Notes under the pieces: model-generated
Told to the model about the DNA's origin: nothing
What the model saw: the letters and a program-made list of their open reading frames with translations, nothing else
The model's database searches: none
Assembly: GCA_903919975.1 (NCBI GenBank)
Contig: CAIXKE010000059.1
Coordinates: forward strand, 1 to 34,817
Length of the DNA stretch: 34,817 nucleotides
Reading direction: 5' to 3'
Source: Akkermansiaceae bacterium
GTDB taxonomy: Bacteria; Verrucomicrobiota; Verrucomicrobiia; Verrucomicrobiales; Akkermansiaceae
Shown here: piece after piece, positions 7,656 through 16,400 of the stretch
How the letters are laid out: every line of letters starts with the position of its first letter
Position numbering within the stretch: the first letter of the stretch is position 1
Position numbers and translations under genes: made by a program

Positions 7656-8333
7656 ATGCTTCGCCCATGGATTTCCACCAATCTGGCCATTTCCGCCGAT
7701 GGGAAAATCTCTTCCGTGAGCCGCCGCCCGTCCGGTTGGACCTCGCGCGACGACCACTCCCGACTCCTCCAACTCCGCGAAAAAGCCGATGCTCTGTTGA
7801 TCGGGCGAGGCACGCTCGAAGCCGATCGCATGACCCTCACCGTGCCCGGTAAGCCCATCCAGCCCCTCCGCTGTATCGTTTCCAAATCCGGAAAAATCCC
7901 ACTGGATCACCCGGTTTTTCAAAAATCAGGCGGAGCGATCCACCTGCTGGTCACCGGCCCGGCCGCTCCGCCGCCCGGTTTTCCGGCCACCATCCACCGC
8001 CAAAGCCTCGCGGATTTCCTGCAAACGCTCGTTTCAGATCACGGCGTGAATCACCTCCATTGTGAAGGTGGGGGGGCGCTGATCCGGTCTCTGGCGGAGC
8101 TGGACGCCATTGACGAATTCCATCTCACGCTGGCCGGGCACACGCTTTTCGGTGGCCTGCTTGCGCCCACCGCCACAGGTGTGCCTGCGGATTTTCTCCC
8201 TCAATCACGGGGTTTTCAAATCACCTGCTTCAATCCGCGCCAGGATTCCGGCGAGTGTTTCCTGACGTATCGCCGGGTGGGCGCTCAGTGTGCAGGGGCC
8301 TCTTTGTCATGCGCGGCACCGCCGGCACCGTGA
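7656..8333 (+). CDS. RibD C-terminal domain reductase (dihydrofolate-reductase-like fold)
   Basis: A 225-residue stand-alone RibD-C protein. Members reduce 5-amino-6-(5-phosphoribosylamino)uracil in riboflavin synthesis, or act as other NADPH-dependent reductases. Family marks are the N-terminal NLAISADGKISS, then ADALLIGRGTLEADRMTL (normally GxGTxxxDxP), and HLHCEGGGALIRSLAEL with DEFHLTLAGHTLFGG, the NADPH-binding EGG segment. The deaminase half of RibD is missing, so it works alone or with a separate deaminase. The ATG at 7656 is chosen because the first strand starts at once after it; an earlier start at 7551 would add 35 residues unlike the family and cross into the promoter space of the divergent permease. 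The last 49 bases overlap the convergent lipoprotein gene. Confidence 0.82.
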   Translation: MLRPWISTNLAISADGKISSVSRRPSGWTSRDDHSRLLQLREKADALLIGRGTLEADRMTLTVPGKPIQPLRCIVSKSGKIPLDHPVFQKSGGAIHLLVTGPAAPPPGFPATIHRQSLADFLQTLVSDHGVNHLHCEGGGALIRSLAELDAIDEFHLTLAGHTLFGGLLAPTATGVPADFLPQSRGFQITCFNPRQDSGECFLTYRRVGAQCAGASLSCAAPPAP

Positions 8334-8437
8334 GGCTCGTGCAATTGCTTGGTTCCGTCCGGGCCTTCGAATTCATGGCGTTCGCAGGAAACGCCCGCCA
8401 ACGCGACGGCCACCAGCAGCAGGGAAAATAGTTTCAT
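8285..8437 (-). CDS. Small putative lipoprotein (50 residues)
   Basis: A short reading frame of 50 residues from the ATG at 8437. The N-terminus is a compact signal peptide: MKLF, a hydrophobic stretch LLLVAVALAG, then VSC, with Cys18 as candidate lipidation site. The lipobox is imperfect (G at -3). The mature part is short, hydrophilic and His-rich (ERHEFEGPDG and EPHGAGGAAHDKEAPAH). No family is recognised. Very short Cys-anchored proteins of this kind are frequent in Verrucomicrobiota. It overlaps the 3' end of the convergent reductase gene by 49 bases, which lowers certainty, but a clean signal peptide by chance is unlikely. Confidence 0.6.
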   Translation of the reverse strand: MKLFSLLLVAVALAGVSCERHEFEGPDGTKQLHEPHGAGGAAHDKEAPAH

Positions 8438-8503
8438 CGCCGCGCTTCATAGCCGTTCCCCCCGGAAACGCAACCCCAACGATCAGGTGATATTACACGG
8501 CGA

Positions 8504-8853
8504 TCAAGCTAGGGAGAGCAAAGCATCGAGGTAGGTGATGTCGAGCATGGCGCGGCAGGGTAGTTTGTCGCGGTAGGCGTGCTGGTAGATCGTCTCGTGA
8601 CTCACCTATCCCAAAGAGTGCTTGGCGAGCCAGTCGCTGATCTGCTCGGGGCTCCATTATTCCTCGCATATCTTGAGCTCAATGAGATTCCAGAGCTCGG
8701 GATCAAGGCTGCGGCCCTTCCATTCTCTGGAATCGGCATGCTCTTGGGCAGCCATGAAGCAGTAGGTCTTGGAAGTCATTCCCGCGCGGCGCAATTCGCG
8801 GCTCAACGTCGACGGGGCTTGTCGATGGCGGCCACCACGATCATAGCTCAGCT
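8504..8853 (-). pseudogene. IS30-family transposase relic
   Basis: Translating the minus strand in a single frame gives IS30-transposase segments interrupted by stop codons: APSTLSRELRRAG (helix-turn-helix region), then YCFMAAQEHADS, LDPELWNLIELKICEE, a stop, WSPEQISDWLAKHSLG, a stop, and VSHETIYQHAYRDKLP. The order and spacing match the N-terminal third of IS30 transposases. The start of the gene, the DDE catalytic domain and terminal inverted repeats are not visible. It is a dead fragment of about 115 codons. It explains most of the space between 8438 and 9075. Confidence 0.75.
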
Positions 8854-9075
8854 CCTGGCCCGATTTTCGGGGTCCGCCTCAGTCTGAGGAGAAACGGCTA
8901 AACTGATTTGGTTGGCAATGGGATCATCGTAGGTGGCTTGATAACCAGAGTTCCTCTCAATCGCCGCTGAGCTTTTGAAAACCAGCGCGGAGCATCACAT
9001 GTCCGTGGGGCATTAAGTTCTCGGCAAACGCAGACCGAATGTCTGCGTAATCCGAATCTTGAAACTGGAGTCACT
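8854..9075. other. Intergenic space without a recognised gene
   Basis: No protein-coding frame or RNA gene is recognised here. It probably holds the end of the IS30 relic insertion and the promoter of the gene at 9076. The only structure seen is the inverted repeat at 9028-9048. Confidence 0.5.
9028..9048. promoter_or_regulatory. Perfect 8-bp inverted repeat upstream of the 9076 gene
   Basis: ACGCAGAC (9028-9035) and GTCTGCGT (9041-9048) are separated by CGAAT. It ends 27 bases before the start codon at 9076. It could be an operator or a hairpin in the leader of the gene pair leading into the pyrophosphatase. No matching regulator can be named. Confidence 0.4.
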
Positions 9076-9846
9076 ATGACGATTTATCTGTATTTGTCCC
9101 TTATGCCGGAAGCTTTAATCGCTTCGCATCTCCCGCCTGAAGAGTATGGCGCTTATTTGGCGCTTGGCTCGAAAAAGCGCTCACAAGGCCAGGCGATCTT
9201 TTTTAAACTCTCCGAGGCTTACGCTAAGGAAAAGCTCGATGCCTACAAGGATGTAGCGGAGCTTCGTGATGGTCGCATCCGCCGTTCCGCCTATTTGAGT
9301 ATCCACCGCGTGCTTGAGCAAACGCCGCTTGATGCTATTGAATCGCTTCATTTGACTTCGAATGACGGCCATGTGCTCGCTCTGCAGCCAGCGGAGTATC
9401 AGCCTTTGCCGGGTCCGAGGTTTCATCTCTATCAAGAATTTTGTCCGGTGACACCACGCGTTGTGAGTGAGCTTGAGCCCAAAGAATTCGCGGCCACCAT
9501 CACGGATATGAGCCGTGCGGTCTCGTTGCCGGCATTGGTTTTCGCCGAATTGATATTGGAGCGTTTAGGCGACGATCCCGAGGCGAATGGAGTGGAAAAC
9601 CTACCCTACGGCAATTTGGAGCATTTGCGCGATTGTCTCAGGGAATTACGTGCGAAAAGCGGCAAATCCACCAAGTTGGTGGTCCGTCACCTTGAGCAGG
9701 ACGTGCTTTTCCGTACGATTCATCGTGGGTTTTTCGTGGCTGGCCAAGGGGGGGCGTTCCGTTTCTTCCCGATGCCGACGCGCAGCGAGTTGGAGACCAT
9801 TCATTACTCATGGTGGCGTTCCGCGCTGCGGACTACCGGTTTTTAA
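9076..9846 (+). CDS. Conserved-looking hypothetical protein upstream of hppA
   Basis: A 256-residue soluble protein with no family I recognise. It begins MTIYLYLSLMPEALIASHLP and continues with an EEYGAYLALGSKKRSQGQAIFFKL segment, which suggests a beta strand followed by helices. No signal peptide, membrane segment, metal-binding cluster or nucleotide-binding motif is visible. The frame is clean over its entire length, and codon choice is similar to neighbours, so it should be a real gene. It ends 30 bases before the pyrophosphatase gene on the same strand and the two are probably co-transcribed. A functional link to the pyrophosphatase is only suggested by position. Confidence 0.72.
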   Translation: MTIYLYLSLMPEALIASHLPPEEYGAYLALGSKKRSQGQAIFFKLSEAYAKEKLDAYKDVAELRDGRIRRSAYLSIHRVLEQTPLDAIESLHLTSNDGHVLALQPAEYQPLPGPRFHLYQEFCPVTPRVVSELEPKEFAATITDMSRAVSLPALVFAELILERLGDDPEANGVENLPYGNLEHLRDCLRELRAKSGKSTKLVVRHLEQDVLFRTIHRGFFVAGQGGAFRFFPMPTRSELETIHYSWWRSALRTTGF

Positions 9847-9876
9847 TCCAACTCTTATCTATCAACAAATTTTCTG

Positions 9877-12081
9877 ATGCAATCAAATCTTTTTTGGCTG
9901 ATACCAGCCGCTTCACTTTTCGCCTTGGGATTTGCTTACTGGTTTTTCCAACGCATGGTCGCCTGCGATGAAGGCACACCTCTCATGAGAGAAATCGCGC
10001 AGCACGTCCGCGAGGGCGCGATGGCGTATTTAAAACAACAGTACAAAGTGGTGGCGATTGTTTTCGCCATCATGACGTTGGTCTTCGTGTGGCTGGCTTA
10101 CGGTCTTCATCTGCAAAACAAATGGGTGCCCTTCGCCTTCCTTACCGGCGGTCTGTTTTCCGGACTTGCCGGTTTTTTTGGCATGAAAACCGCGACTTAT
10201 GCCTCCGCGCGGGTCGCTCATGCCGCCCATCAATCGCTGGACGCCGGCCTTCGACTCGCCTTCCGCAGTGGTGCGGTGATGGGCCTGGTGGTGGTTGGTC
10301 TCGCGCTGTTGGATATTTCAATTTGGTTCATTGTATTGAACAAGTTCGTGACGGCGGCGTCTGAGTCTCAACGGTTGATGGTGATCACGACCACCATGTT
10401 GACCTTCGGTATGGGTGCTTCGTTGCAAGCGCTCTTTGCCCGGGTGGGTGGAGGGATCTTCACCAAGGCGGCGGACGTCGGTGCCGACCTCGTCGGCAAG
10501 GTGGAGGCTGGTATTCCGGAGGATGATCCGCGTAACCCGGCAACCATTGCCGACAATGTGGGTGACAACGTGGGTGACGTGGCTGGAATGGGTGCCGACC
10601 TTTACGAATCCTATGTGGGATCGATTCTCGCCACCGCTGCGCTGGGAGCCGCCGCCTTCACTCAGGCCGGCCAGAATGAAAACGCCTTCAAAGCCATACT
10701 CGCACCCATGGTGGTGGCGGCCATTGGCACGCTGCTTTCGATTATCGGGATCTTCGCCGTTTATGTCAAAAAAGGTGCTTCGCAAAAAGATTTGCTCAAT
10801 GCTCTGGGCCGCGGTGTGAATCTCAGTTCGTTGCTGATTTTCTTTGCCTCATTTTTCATCTTAAAAGCGCTCGATCTACCAAATTATACCGGCATTTGGG
10901 GTGCTATTGTTGTGGGCCTTATTACCGGAATCGTCATTGGCAAGGCCACCGAGTATTTTACCTCGCAGGAGTATAAGCCTACCAGGAATATTGCGGAAAG
11001 CGCAGCTACCGGCCCTGCTACCGTGATCATTTCCGGTCTTGGAACGGGCATGCTATCCACCGTAGTGCCTGTGACGGCGGTTGTTGTCGGCACGACGCTG
11101 GCCTACTGTTTTGCGGCTGGAGACTGGCACTTCTCGTCGGACAACATCGGCATGGGGCTTTACGGCATCGGCATCGCCGCTGTCGGGATGCTTTCCACCT
11201 TGGGCATCACTCTCGCCACAGACGCTTACGGCCCGATTGCCGACAACGCGGGTGGCAACGCCGAAATGGCTGGTCTTCCACCGGAAGTGCGGCGTCGGAC
11301 GGATGCGCTTGATTCGTTAGGCAATACGACGGCGGCGACCGGCAAGGGATTCGCCATTGGCTCCGCCGCGCTGACGGCGCTCGCCCTGCTCGCTTCCTAT
11401 GTGGAGGAGCTCAAGATGGCGATGCTTCATGCCGGGCAGACTACGATGGAAGTGGCCAATGTGGAGGTGCCTATTATCAGCGCGACGTTGACTCAGTTCA
11501 TGACGCATTTCGAAGTTCATCTGCTCAATCCGAAGGTGATACTCGGGGTTTTCGTCGGCTCGATGATGTCCTTTGTCTTTTGTGGGCTTACCATCAATGC
11601 GGTTGGCCGCGCGGCCCAAAGCATGGTGGAGGAAGTGCGCCGTCAGTTTAAGGAGAAACCCGGAATTCTCAAAGGTGAGGACAAGCCGGATTACGCGCGT
11701 TGCGTCGCGATTTCGACCGTTGGTGCCCAGCGTGAAATGATCTTGCCCTCCATGTTGGCCGTGCTGGTTCCCATTGGAGTTGGTTTGATTTTCGGAGTTC
11801 CGGGTGTCTTCGGCCTTCTCAGCGGCGGCCTTGCCACAGGTTTCGTGCTCGCAGTCTTCATGGCCAACTCCGGTGGTGCGTGGGATAACGCCAAGAAATA
11901 CGTCGAAGAAGGCCATCTCGGAGGCAAAGGTTCGCCAGCCCACAAGGCGACCGTGATCGGTGATACGATCGGCGATCCTTTCAAGGACACTGCTGGCCCC
12001 AGCTTGAACATTCTGATTAAGCTGATGAGCATGGTATCGATCGTCACAGCTGGTGTGAATATTGCTTTCACCCTGTTTTGA
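9877..12081 (+). CDS. hppA: K+-dependent ion-translocating membrane pyrophosphatase
   Basis: A 734-residue integral membrane enzyme that hydrolyses pyrophosphate and pumps H+ or Na+ across the membrane. The catalytic loops are complete: [11 protein letters not shown] (200-210), [19 protein letters not shown] (216-234), [11 protein letters not shown] (about 456-466), [16 protein letters not shown] and [15 protein letters not shown] near the end. In [11 protein letters not shown] (482-492), A486 and G489 occupy the positions that are Ala/Gly in K+-dependent enzymes and Lys/Thr in K+-independent ones, so this enzyme should need K+. Whether it moves Na+ or H+ cannot be decided by eye. It would recycle PPi energy from biosynthesis; the next gene is purB of purine synthesis. 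No Shine-Dalgarno precedes the ATG. Confidence 0.96.
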   Translation: MQSNLFWLIPAASLFALGFAYWFFQRMVACDEGTPLMREIAQHVREGAMAYLKQQYKVVAIVFAIMTLVFVWLAYGLHLQNKWVPFAFLTGGLFSGLAGFFGMKTATYASARVAHAAHQSLDAGLRLAFRSGAVMGLVVVGLALLDISIWFIVLNKFVTAASESQRLMVITTTMLTFGMGASLQALFARVGGGIFTKAADVGADLVGKVEAGIPEDDPRNPATIADNVGDNVGDVAGMGADLYESYVGSILATAALGAAAFTQAGQNENAFKAILAPMVVAAIGTLLSIIGIFAVYVKKGASQKDLLNALGRGVNLSSLLIFFASFFILKALDLPNYTGIWGAIVVGLITGIVIGKATEYFTSQEYKPTRNIAESAATGPATVIISGLGTGMLSTVVPVTAVVVGTTLAYCFAAGDWHFSSDNIGMGLYGIGIAAVGMLSTLGITLATDAYGPIADNAGGNAEMAGLPPEVRRRTDALDSLGNTTAATGKGFAIGSAALTALALLASYVEELKMAMLHAGQTTMEVANVEVPIISATLTQFMTHFEVHLLNPKVILGVFVGSMMSFVFCGLTINAVGRAAQSMVEEVRRQFKEKPGILKGEDKPDYARCVAISTVGAQREMILPSMLAVLVPIGVGLIFGVPGVFGLLSGGLATGFVLAVFMANSGGAWDNAKKYVEEGHLGGKGSPAHKATVIGDTIGDPFKDTAGPSLNILIKLMSMVSIVTAGVNIAFTLF

Positions 12082-12182
12082 GGCGTGCGTGATTCGGGAG
12101 ATTTACCATTGAGCCGTCACTCTGTTTTCGAAGTGCAAAGTGTCGCTTGAATCTTGTGGATCCTCCCGTCAATGTCCGCCGC

Positions 12183-13601
12183 GTGATCCCCAACGTCCTC
12201 GCAGAACGCTACGCCTCGCCCGCCCTTCAAGCCATTTGGTCCGCCGAGGGGCGGATTGTGCTCGAACGTGAATTTTGGATTGCCGTGATGAAGGCCCAGC
12301 GTGATCTGGGGCTAGATATTCCTGCGGATGCGATTGCGGCCTATGAGCGGGTGAAGGGCCAGGTGGACGCAGCTTCGATCATGGCGCGGGAAAGAATTAC
12401 CCGCCACGATGTCAAAGCGCGGATCGAGGAGTTCAATGAACTCGCCGGCCATGAGCAAGTCCACAAGGGGATGACGTCGCGCGATCTCACGGAGAATGTC
12501 GAGCAGCTCCAGGTTTACCGCTCGCTGCTTATTGTGCGGGATAAAACCATTGCCGCATTGGCTCGGATGCGTGTTCGCTCCGAGGAATGGAGTGATCTCG
12601 TGCTGACGGCACGCACGCACAACGTGGCGGCTCAGCCGACGACACTTGGCAAGCGGGTGGCGATGTTTGGTGAGGAGTTGCTTTCCGCGCTCGAGGCGTT
12701 GGAGACGGTGATTTCGCACTATGCCGTGCGCGGGCTGAAAGGCGCGGTTGGCACGCAGATGGACCAACTTTCGTTGTTTGAGGGCGATATGAAAAAGGTG
12801 GCGGACTTGGAACAACGAGTCGTCGGCCATCTTGGCATGCCTGCTGTCTGGACGAATGTAGGGCAGGTTTATCCGCGTTCGCTGGATTTCCGGGTGGTGG
12901 CGGCTTTGACGGATCTTTGCTCCGGCCCGTCCTCGTTGTGCAAAACCTTGCGGCTGATGGCAGGCCATGAGACGGCGAGCGAGGGATTTGCGCCAGGCCA
13001 GACTGGTTCCAGCGCGATGCCGCATAAGATGAACTCCCGCTCGTGCGAACGCGTGAATGGTTTCCATGTCATTCTCAAGGGTCACCTCGCGATGGCCGCC
13101 GGACTGGCGGGCGATCAATGGAATGAAGGGGATGTTTCTTGCTCGGTGGTCCGCCGGGTGATGCTTCCCGACGCGTTTTTCACCATCGACGGAATGTTCG
13201 AAACTTTCCTAACCGTTCTTGATCAAATGGACGCCTACGAGGCGGTGATCGCGGCGGAGACGGCGCATTATCTGCCCTTCCTGATGACCACCACAATTAT
13301 GATGGAAGCGGTGAAAGCCGGGGTCGGTCGAGAGTCGGCGCACAAGGCGATCAAGGAACACGCCGTGGCCACGGTGAATGATCTCCGTGCAGGTAAAATC
13401 GACCGTAATAATTTGATAGATCGACTCGCCGATGACGAACGACTGGGCCTCTCGCGTGCGGCATTAGATGCCATTCTCGCAAGCGGTGACCGGGAATCTG
13501 GTGCTGCGAAAGCGCAGATCGTGGCCTTTGCTGAGGCGGTGGGGAAACTTCAAGCCGCGCATCCCAAGGCGGCGGCGTATGGGCCGGGATCGATCCTCTG
13601 A
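12183..13601 (+). CDS. purB: Adenylosuccinate lyase (PurB)
   Basis: Catalyses two fumarate-releasing steps in purine synthesis: SAICAR to AICAR and adenylosuccinate to AMP. The protein belongs to the fumarase/aspartase superfamily. The signature GSSAMPHKMNS is present, with the flexible catalytic loop serine, and MTSRDLTENVEQLQ and ARTHNVAAQPTTLGKR are substrate-binding segments. The GTG at 12183 gives MIPNVLAERYAS, which matches the N-terminus of the actinobacterial-type PurB (about 470 residues) better than the shorter Bacillus type; the resulting length is 472. An in-frame TTG at 12147 would add 12 residues and cannot be excluded. The gene stands 101 bases after hppA. Confidence 0.94.
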   Translation: MIPNVLAERYASPALQAIWSAEGRIVLEREFWIAVMKAQRDLGLDIPADAIAAYERVKGQVDAASIMARERITRHDVKARIEEFNELAGHEQVHKGMTSRDLTENVEQLQVYRSLLIVRDKTIAALARMRVRSEEWSDLVLTARTHNVAAQPTTLGKRVAMFGEELLSALEALETVISHYAVRGLKGAVGTQMDQLSLFEGDMKKVADLEQRVVGHLGMPAVWTNVGQVYPRSLDFRVVAALTDLCSGPSSLCKTLRLMAGHETASEGFAPGQTGSSAMPHKMNSRSCERVNGFHVILKGHLAMAAGLAGDQWNEGDVSCSVVRRVMLPDAFFTIDGMFETFLTVLDQMDAYEAVIAAETAHYLPFLMTTTIMMEAVKAGVGRESAHKAIKEHAVATVNDLRAGKIDRNNLIDRLADDERLGLSRAALDAILASGDRESGAAKAQIVAFAEAVGKLQAAHPKAAAYGPGSIL

Positions 13602-14195
13602 CTATTTATCCCAAGGGCCATCGGTGGGCGCTCCGGCTGTTTTAGGCGTTGGCTCTGGAGCCGGCGCTGGGTTAGGTTCAGTAGCCGGTGCTGGTTCAGT
13701 AGCCGGTGCTGGTTCAGGAACCGGCGCAGGCGTTGGTTCAGGGACTGACTTAGGGGCGAATGCATCCTCTGGTTCAGGGAGAGCCGGAGGAGGAGGGGGA
13801 TTGGCGACCAATTGCTCAACGAGATCGGTTTTGGAAACCGGGACAATAATAGTGTAGGCCGTATCTCCGGGCCTGACTGAGACGTTGGTGCCATCCAAGC
13901 GGAGGAGTTTTGCAAGGCTACCGGCCGCGACGGTGATCGTGAGTCCCGACGATTCATCGGAAAATCGGGTTTCTTCCTTGAGAGTGACTTTTTTAGGCAG
14001 TTGTTCAGGGGTCAGACTGGCGAGATAAACCCCCGTCGCGTCTTCTGGTAGATTGCTTGTTTCCGGCGCTGAATGTTTCTCAGCAGTGCTAGGCTTTGGA
14101 CTGCTCCCGATGACTTGATCTCGCAGCGTTGGCTCAGTAACATAGCCTAAAATACCGGCACCGACTGTTCCGAAAAGGATCAAAAAAAGTTTCAT
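13602..14195 (-). CDS. Membrane-anchored protein with Pro/Glu/Ala-rich tail, function unknown
   Basis: A 197-residue protein. The start at 14195 gives MKLFLILFGTVGAGILGYV, an N-terminal membrane anchor or signal peptide; the frame remains open further upstream but those residues are not protein-like. The middle (about residues 45-125) may form a small beta domain with segments KVTLKEETRF, LTITVAAGSLAKLLRLDG and TAYTIIVPVSKTDLVEQL. The tail from about 130 is low complexity, rich in PEPAPATEP-type repeats encoded by an 18-bp tandem repeat. It would span or tether in the periplasm. No known family is recognised. It lies 59 bases after a small gene on the same strand and faces purB, from which it is separated by no gap. 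Confidence 0.68.
   Translation of the reverse strand: MKLFLILFGTVGAGILGYVTEPTLRDQVIGSSPKPSTAEKHSAPETSNLPEDATGVYLASLTPEQLPKKVTLKEETRFSDESSGLTITVAAGSLAKLLRLDGTNVSVRPGDTAYTIIVPVSKTDLVEQLVANPPPPPALPEPEDAFAPKSVPEPTPAPVPEPAPATEPAPATEPNPAPAPEPTPKTAGAPTDGPWDK
13675..13728 (+). repeat. 18-bp tandem repeat in the Pro-rich tail
   Basis: Two identical units (GGTTCAGTAGCCGGTGCT at 13675-13692 and 13693-13710) are followed by a degenerate third. On the coding strand each unit encodes SPATEP-like hexapeptides (APATEP), so copy-number change would stay in frame and only alter linker length. Confidence 0.8.
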
Positions 14196-14254
14196 ATGAT
14201 GTGGATACGTAGCTGTCGCATCCTTACTTGGAAAGGATTTAAGGGGGGATTCGT

Positions 14255-14494
14255 TTATTTGCTGATATTTTGTTCTAGGTGCGCGAGGGCTTTGGCGAAG
14301 CTGGCGTTGGCGAGGAAATGGCGCAAGCGGGGATCGATCGGTCCGGGCTGTGCGATCGGCCATGCGGTGATTTCTTCCGAAACCTGTTGAAGCGCTGCCA
14401 ATTGGCCGCCGGGATCGCTGTCGCGCCAAGCATGATCGGCAATGATCGCCTCGCGGCGGCGGAGAGATTTCATCAAATCATCGGTAGTGGTCAT
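14255..14494 (-). CDS. Small conserved-looking hypothetical protein (79 residues)
   Basis: The ATG at 14494 gives MTTTDDLMKSLRRREA, a plausible start; an ATG-like start at 14518 would add eight residues. The protein is predicted to be mostly helical and soluble, with IIADHAWRDSDPGGQL, LQQVSEEITAW and a C-terminal RLRHFLANASFAKALAHLE. No domain is recognised, no Cys, and no membrane segment. The highly regular frame and the absence of low complexity suggest a real gene. It is followed by the Pro-rich membrane protein gene and may be in one transcript. It is divergent from the oxidoreductase gene at 14696. Confidence 0.6.
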   Translation of the reverse strand: MTTTDDLMKSLRRREAIIADHAWRDSDPGGQLAALQQVSEEITAWPIAQPGPIDPRLRHFLANASFAKALAHLEQNISK

Positions 14495-14563
14495 GGCGGA
14501 TTTAAACACGCGTTCCAAGCCACTGCCAGCGGATAAAAAGTGCCGATGGCAATTGAAAATGCA

Positions 14564-14594
14564 TTGCCAAGGCGGCCTTTTGGACTGCTAAATC
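14564..14594 (+). promoter_or_regulatory. Candidate promoter of the Tat-oxidoreductase gene
   Basis: TTGCCA (14564-14569) and TGC-TAAATC (14586-14594) resemble the pair found in front of rpsM, including the identical string CTGCTAAATC. The spacing to TAAATC is 19 bases, longer than optimal. It would give a leader of about 95 bases, A-rich, before the ATG at 14696. Confidence 0.35.
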
Positions 14595-14695
14595 GCCCTA
14601 CGGTCATGCTGCCGTTATGACGTATTTTTAAAGAAAAAAAAGGACCGGATTCCGTTAAGAAATCGGGTAGGAATAGTCACCAAACACACAAAACC

Positions 14696-16135
14696 ATGAA
14701 TTCATCAGATCGTTTCCCAAATCCGCCAGCGGGTTCATTTCCCCGGCGTTCTTTTCTCAAGACCACTCTCGCCGCAGGCGGGGCCAGTATTTTCGCCCCG
14801 CAATTGCTGTTTGGAGCGCCCGGCAAGGCGGCACCAAGCGCGCGTGTGAACTTGGCCTGCTGTGGTATCGGCAATCGTGGTGCGGAAGTGATCAAGGCCT
14901 TGGATGCTACCGGGTTGGTCAATATTGTGGCGCTGTGTGATACGGACATGGGAGCCAAGCACACACAAGGCATTCTCAAGATGTTTCCCAAGGCGCAGCA
15001 GTTTCAGGATTTCCGGAAAATGTTCGACAAGATGGGCAAGGAAATCGAAGCGGTCAGCGTGGGGACGCCGGATTTCTCACATTTCCCGATCGCAATGTTG
15101 GCGATGTCCTTGGGTAAGCATGTCTATTGCGAAAAACCGATGGCCCACAGCTACCGGCAGGTTGAGCTCATGATGGCGGCCGAGAAAAAATACAAGGTGG
15201 CGGCGCAGATGGGCAACCAGGGACATTCGGAGGCCGCTTACTTTCAATTCAAAGCATGGACGGAAGCCGGGATTATCAAAAACGTCAGCAAAATGCAGGC
15301 GTTCATGAACAATCCGCGCCGCTGGCATGGGAAAAAATTCGCGGATTTCCTGCCGCAGGAGTCGGTTCCTAGCACGCTCGATTTCGACACCTGGTTGGCG
15401 ACCGCCGAAGAGCACAAATACAATGGCGGCTACATGAATGGTGAGTGGCGCTCATGGTTTGATTTCGGCAACGGTGCGCTCGGTGATTGGGGCGCGCACA
15501 TTTTTGACACGGCCCATGAGTTCTTGAACTTGGGACAACCTACCGTGATCGACCCGGTGAAAATGGAAGGCCACAGCCAGTTGATCTTCCCGCAGGAGTG
15601 CACTTTGTCATTCAAATTTCCGGCCCGTGGTGAGCTGCCTCCGATGGAGTTGACTTGGTATGAAGGCCAGAATAACACGCCACCGCTTCCCTCAGATTTC
15701 GGAGCGGCCGTGGTGGATGCCAACATTCCACCGCCGAGCACCGGCAAGGTCGACACCAATAAGCAACCGCCTGGTAAGGTCATTTATGGTGAGGGTCTGA
15801 CATTCAAAGGCGGCTCACACGGGGCCGCGTTGGTCATCATCCCGCCATCCAAGGCGAAAGATATGAAGTCGAAACTGCCCGAAGTTCCGAAAAGCCCGTC
15901 CGACCACTTCAAGAATTTCATCTTGGCCTGCAAGGGCGAGGAGACCTGCCGTTCGTCCCTCGCGGTGGCGGGTCCATTGTGCAAGACCATGGCGCTGGGC
16001 GTCATCGCCCAACGCGTGAATGCCAAACTGGAATTCGACCGCGAAACGCAGCAAATCACCAATCACAAGGTCGCTAACGGTTTGTTGGCCGGAGTGACGC
16101 CCCGTGAGGACTGGCTCCAGTATTATAAGCTGTAA
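14696..16135 (+). CDS. Tat-exported Gfo/Idh/MocA-family oxidoreductase
   Basis: A 479-residue NAD(P)-dependent oxidoreductase of the Gfo/Idh/MocA family, which act on sugars and related polyols. The N-terminus carries a twin-arginine signal (RRSFLKTTLAAGG, residues 17-29), followed by a hydrophobic core, so the folded enzyme with cofactor should be exported. The Rossmann motif follows (NLACCGIGNRGAEV, about 53-66), then the family motif YCEKPMAHSYRQVELM. The C-terminal substrate domain contains NGALGDWGAHIFDTAHEF. Verrucomicrobiota and Planctomycetota encode many such secreted paralogues linked to polysaccharide use. Here no sugar genes flank it. The substrate is unknown. Confidence 0.92.
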   Translation: MNSSDRFPNPPAGSFPRRSFLKTTLAAGGASIFAPQLLFGAPGKAAPSARVNLACCGIGNRGAEVIKALDATGLVNIVALCDTDMGAKHTQGILKMFPKAQQFQDFRKMFDKMGKEIEAVSVGTPDFSHFPIAMLAMSLGKHVYCEKPMAHSYRQVELMMAAEKKYKVAAQMGNQGHSEAAYFQFKAWTEAGIIKNVSKMQAFMNNPRRWHGKKFADFLPQESVPSTLDFDTWLATAEEHKYNGGYMNGEWRSWFDFGNGALGDWGAHIFDTAHEFLNLGQPTVIDPVKMEGHSQLIFPQECTLSFKFPARGELPPMELTWYEGQNNTPPLPSDFGAAVVDANIPPPSTGKVDTNKQPPGKVIYGEGLTFKGGSHGAALVIIPPSKAKDMKSKLPEVPKSPSDHFKNFILACKGEETCRSSLAVAGPLCKTMALGVIAQRVNAKLEFDRETQQITNHKVANGLLAGVTPREDWLQYYKL

Positions 16136-16400
16136 ACCGGGCGATTCACCGACAGCTTGAGATAAGTTTTCCGCTGGATATGAATTCTGCGGCGCGCTGT
16201 TTCGCATCATCGAAGATGTGAAAATGCTCGAGATGATGCCGGAGAAAAAGGTGGAGGTAACAGACACCGGTCGATCTTCGAGAAGGATCGGTGTCCTTTC
16301 CTTATGGCTGGAACAGGCGACAATAATGCGCTACTTGCCTTCGTGAGACAGGGGTGAATCATCTTGGCGGTTCGAACAGATTGAGCAGCATTTCAACACC
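16136..16400. other. Intergenic space without a recognised gene
   Basis: An open frame of about 60 codons (including MLEMMPEKKVEV) is visible around 16170-16340 but it lacks a credible start and family. The hairpin at 16263-16295 is the only other structure. Confidence 0.4.
16263..16295 (+). terminator. Hairpin downstream of the oxidoreductase gene
   Basis: GACACCG (16263-16269) pairs with CGGTGTC (16289-16295); inside it ATCTTC pairs with GAAGGAT apart from a bulged G. No T-run follows, so it may be a factor-dependent or processing structure rather than an intrinsic terminator. Confidence 0.35.

Noticed and set aside
13675-13728. Tandem repeats considered as a CRISPR-like or minisatellite array
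   Set aside because: Units are contiguous without spacers and simply encode the Pro/Ala/Glu repeats of the tail.
16170-16340. Open frame containing MLEMMPEKKVEV between the oxidoreductase and the decayed lipoprotein gene
   Set aside because: No credible start or family similarity, and it overlaps a hairpin; a short chance frame cannot be excluded.
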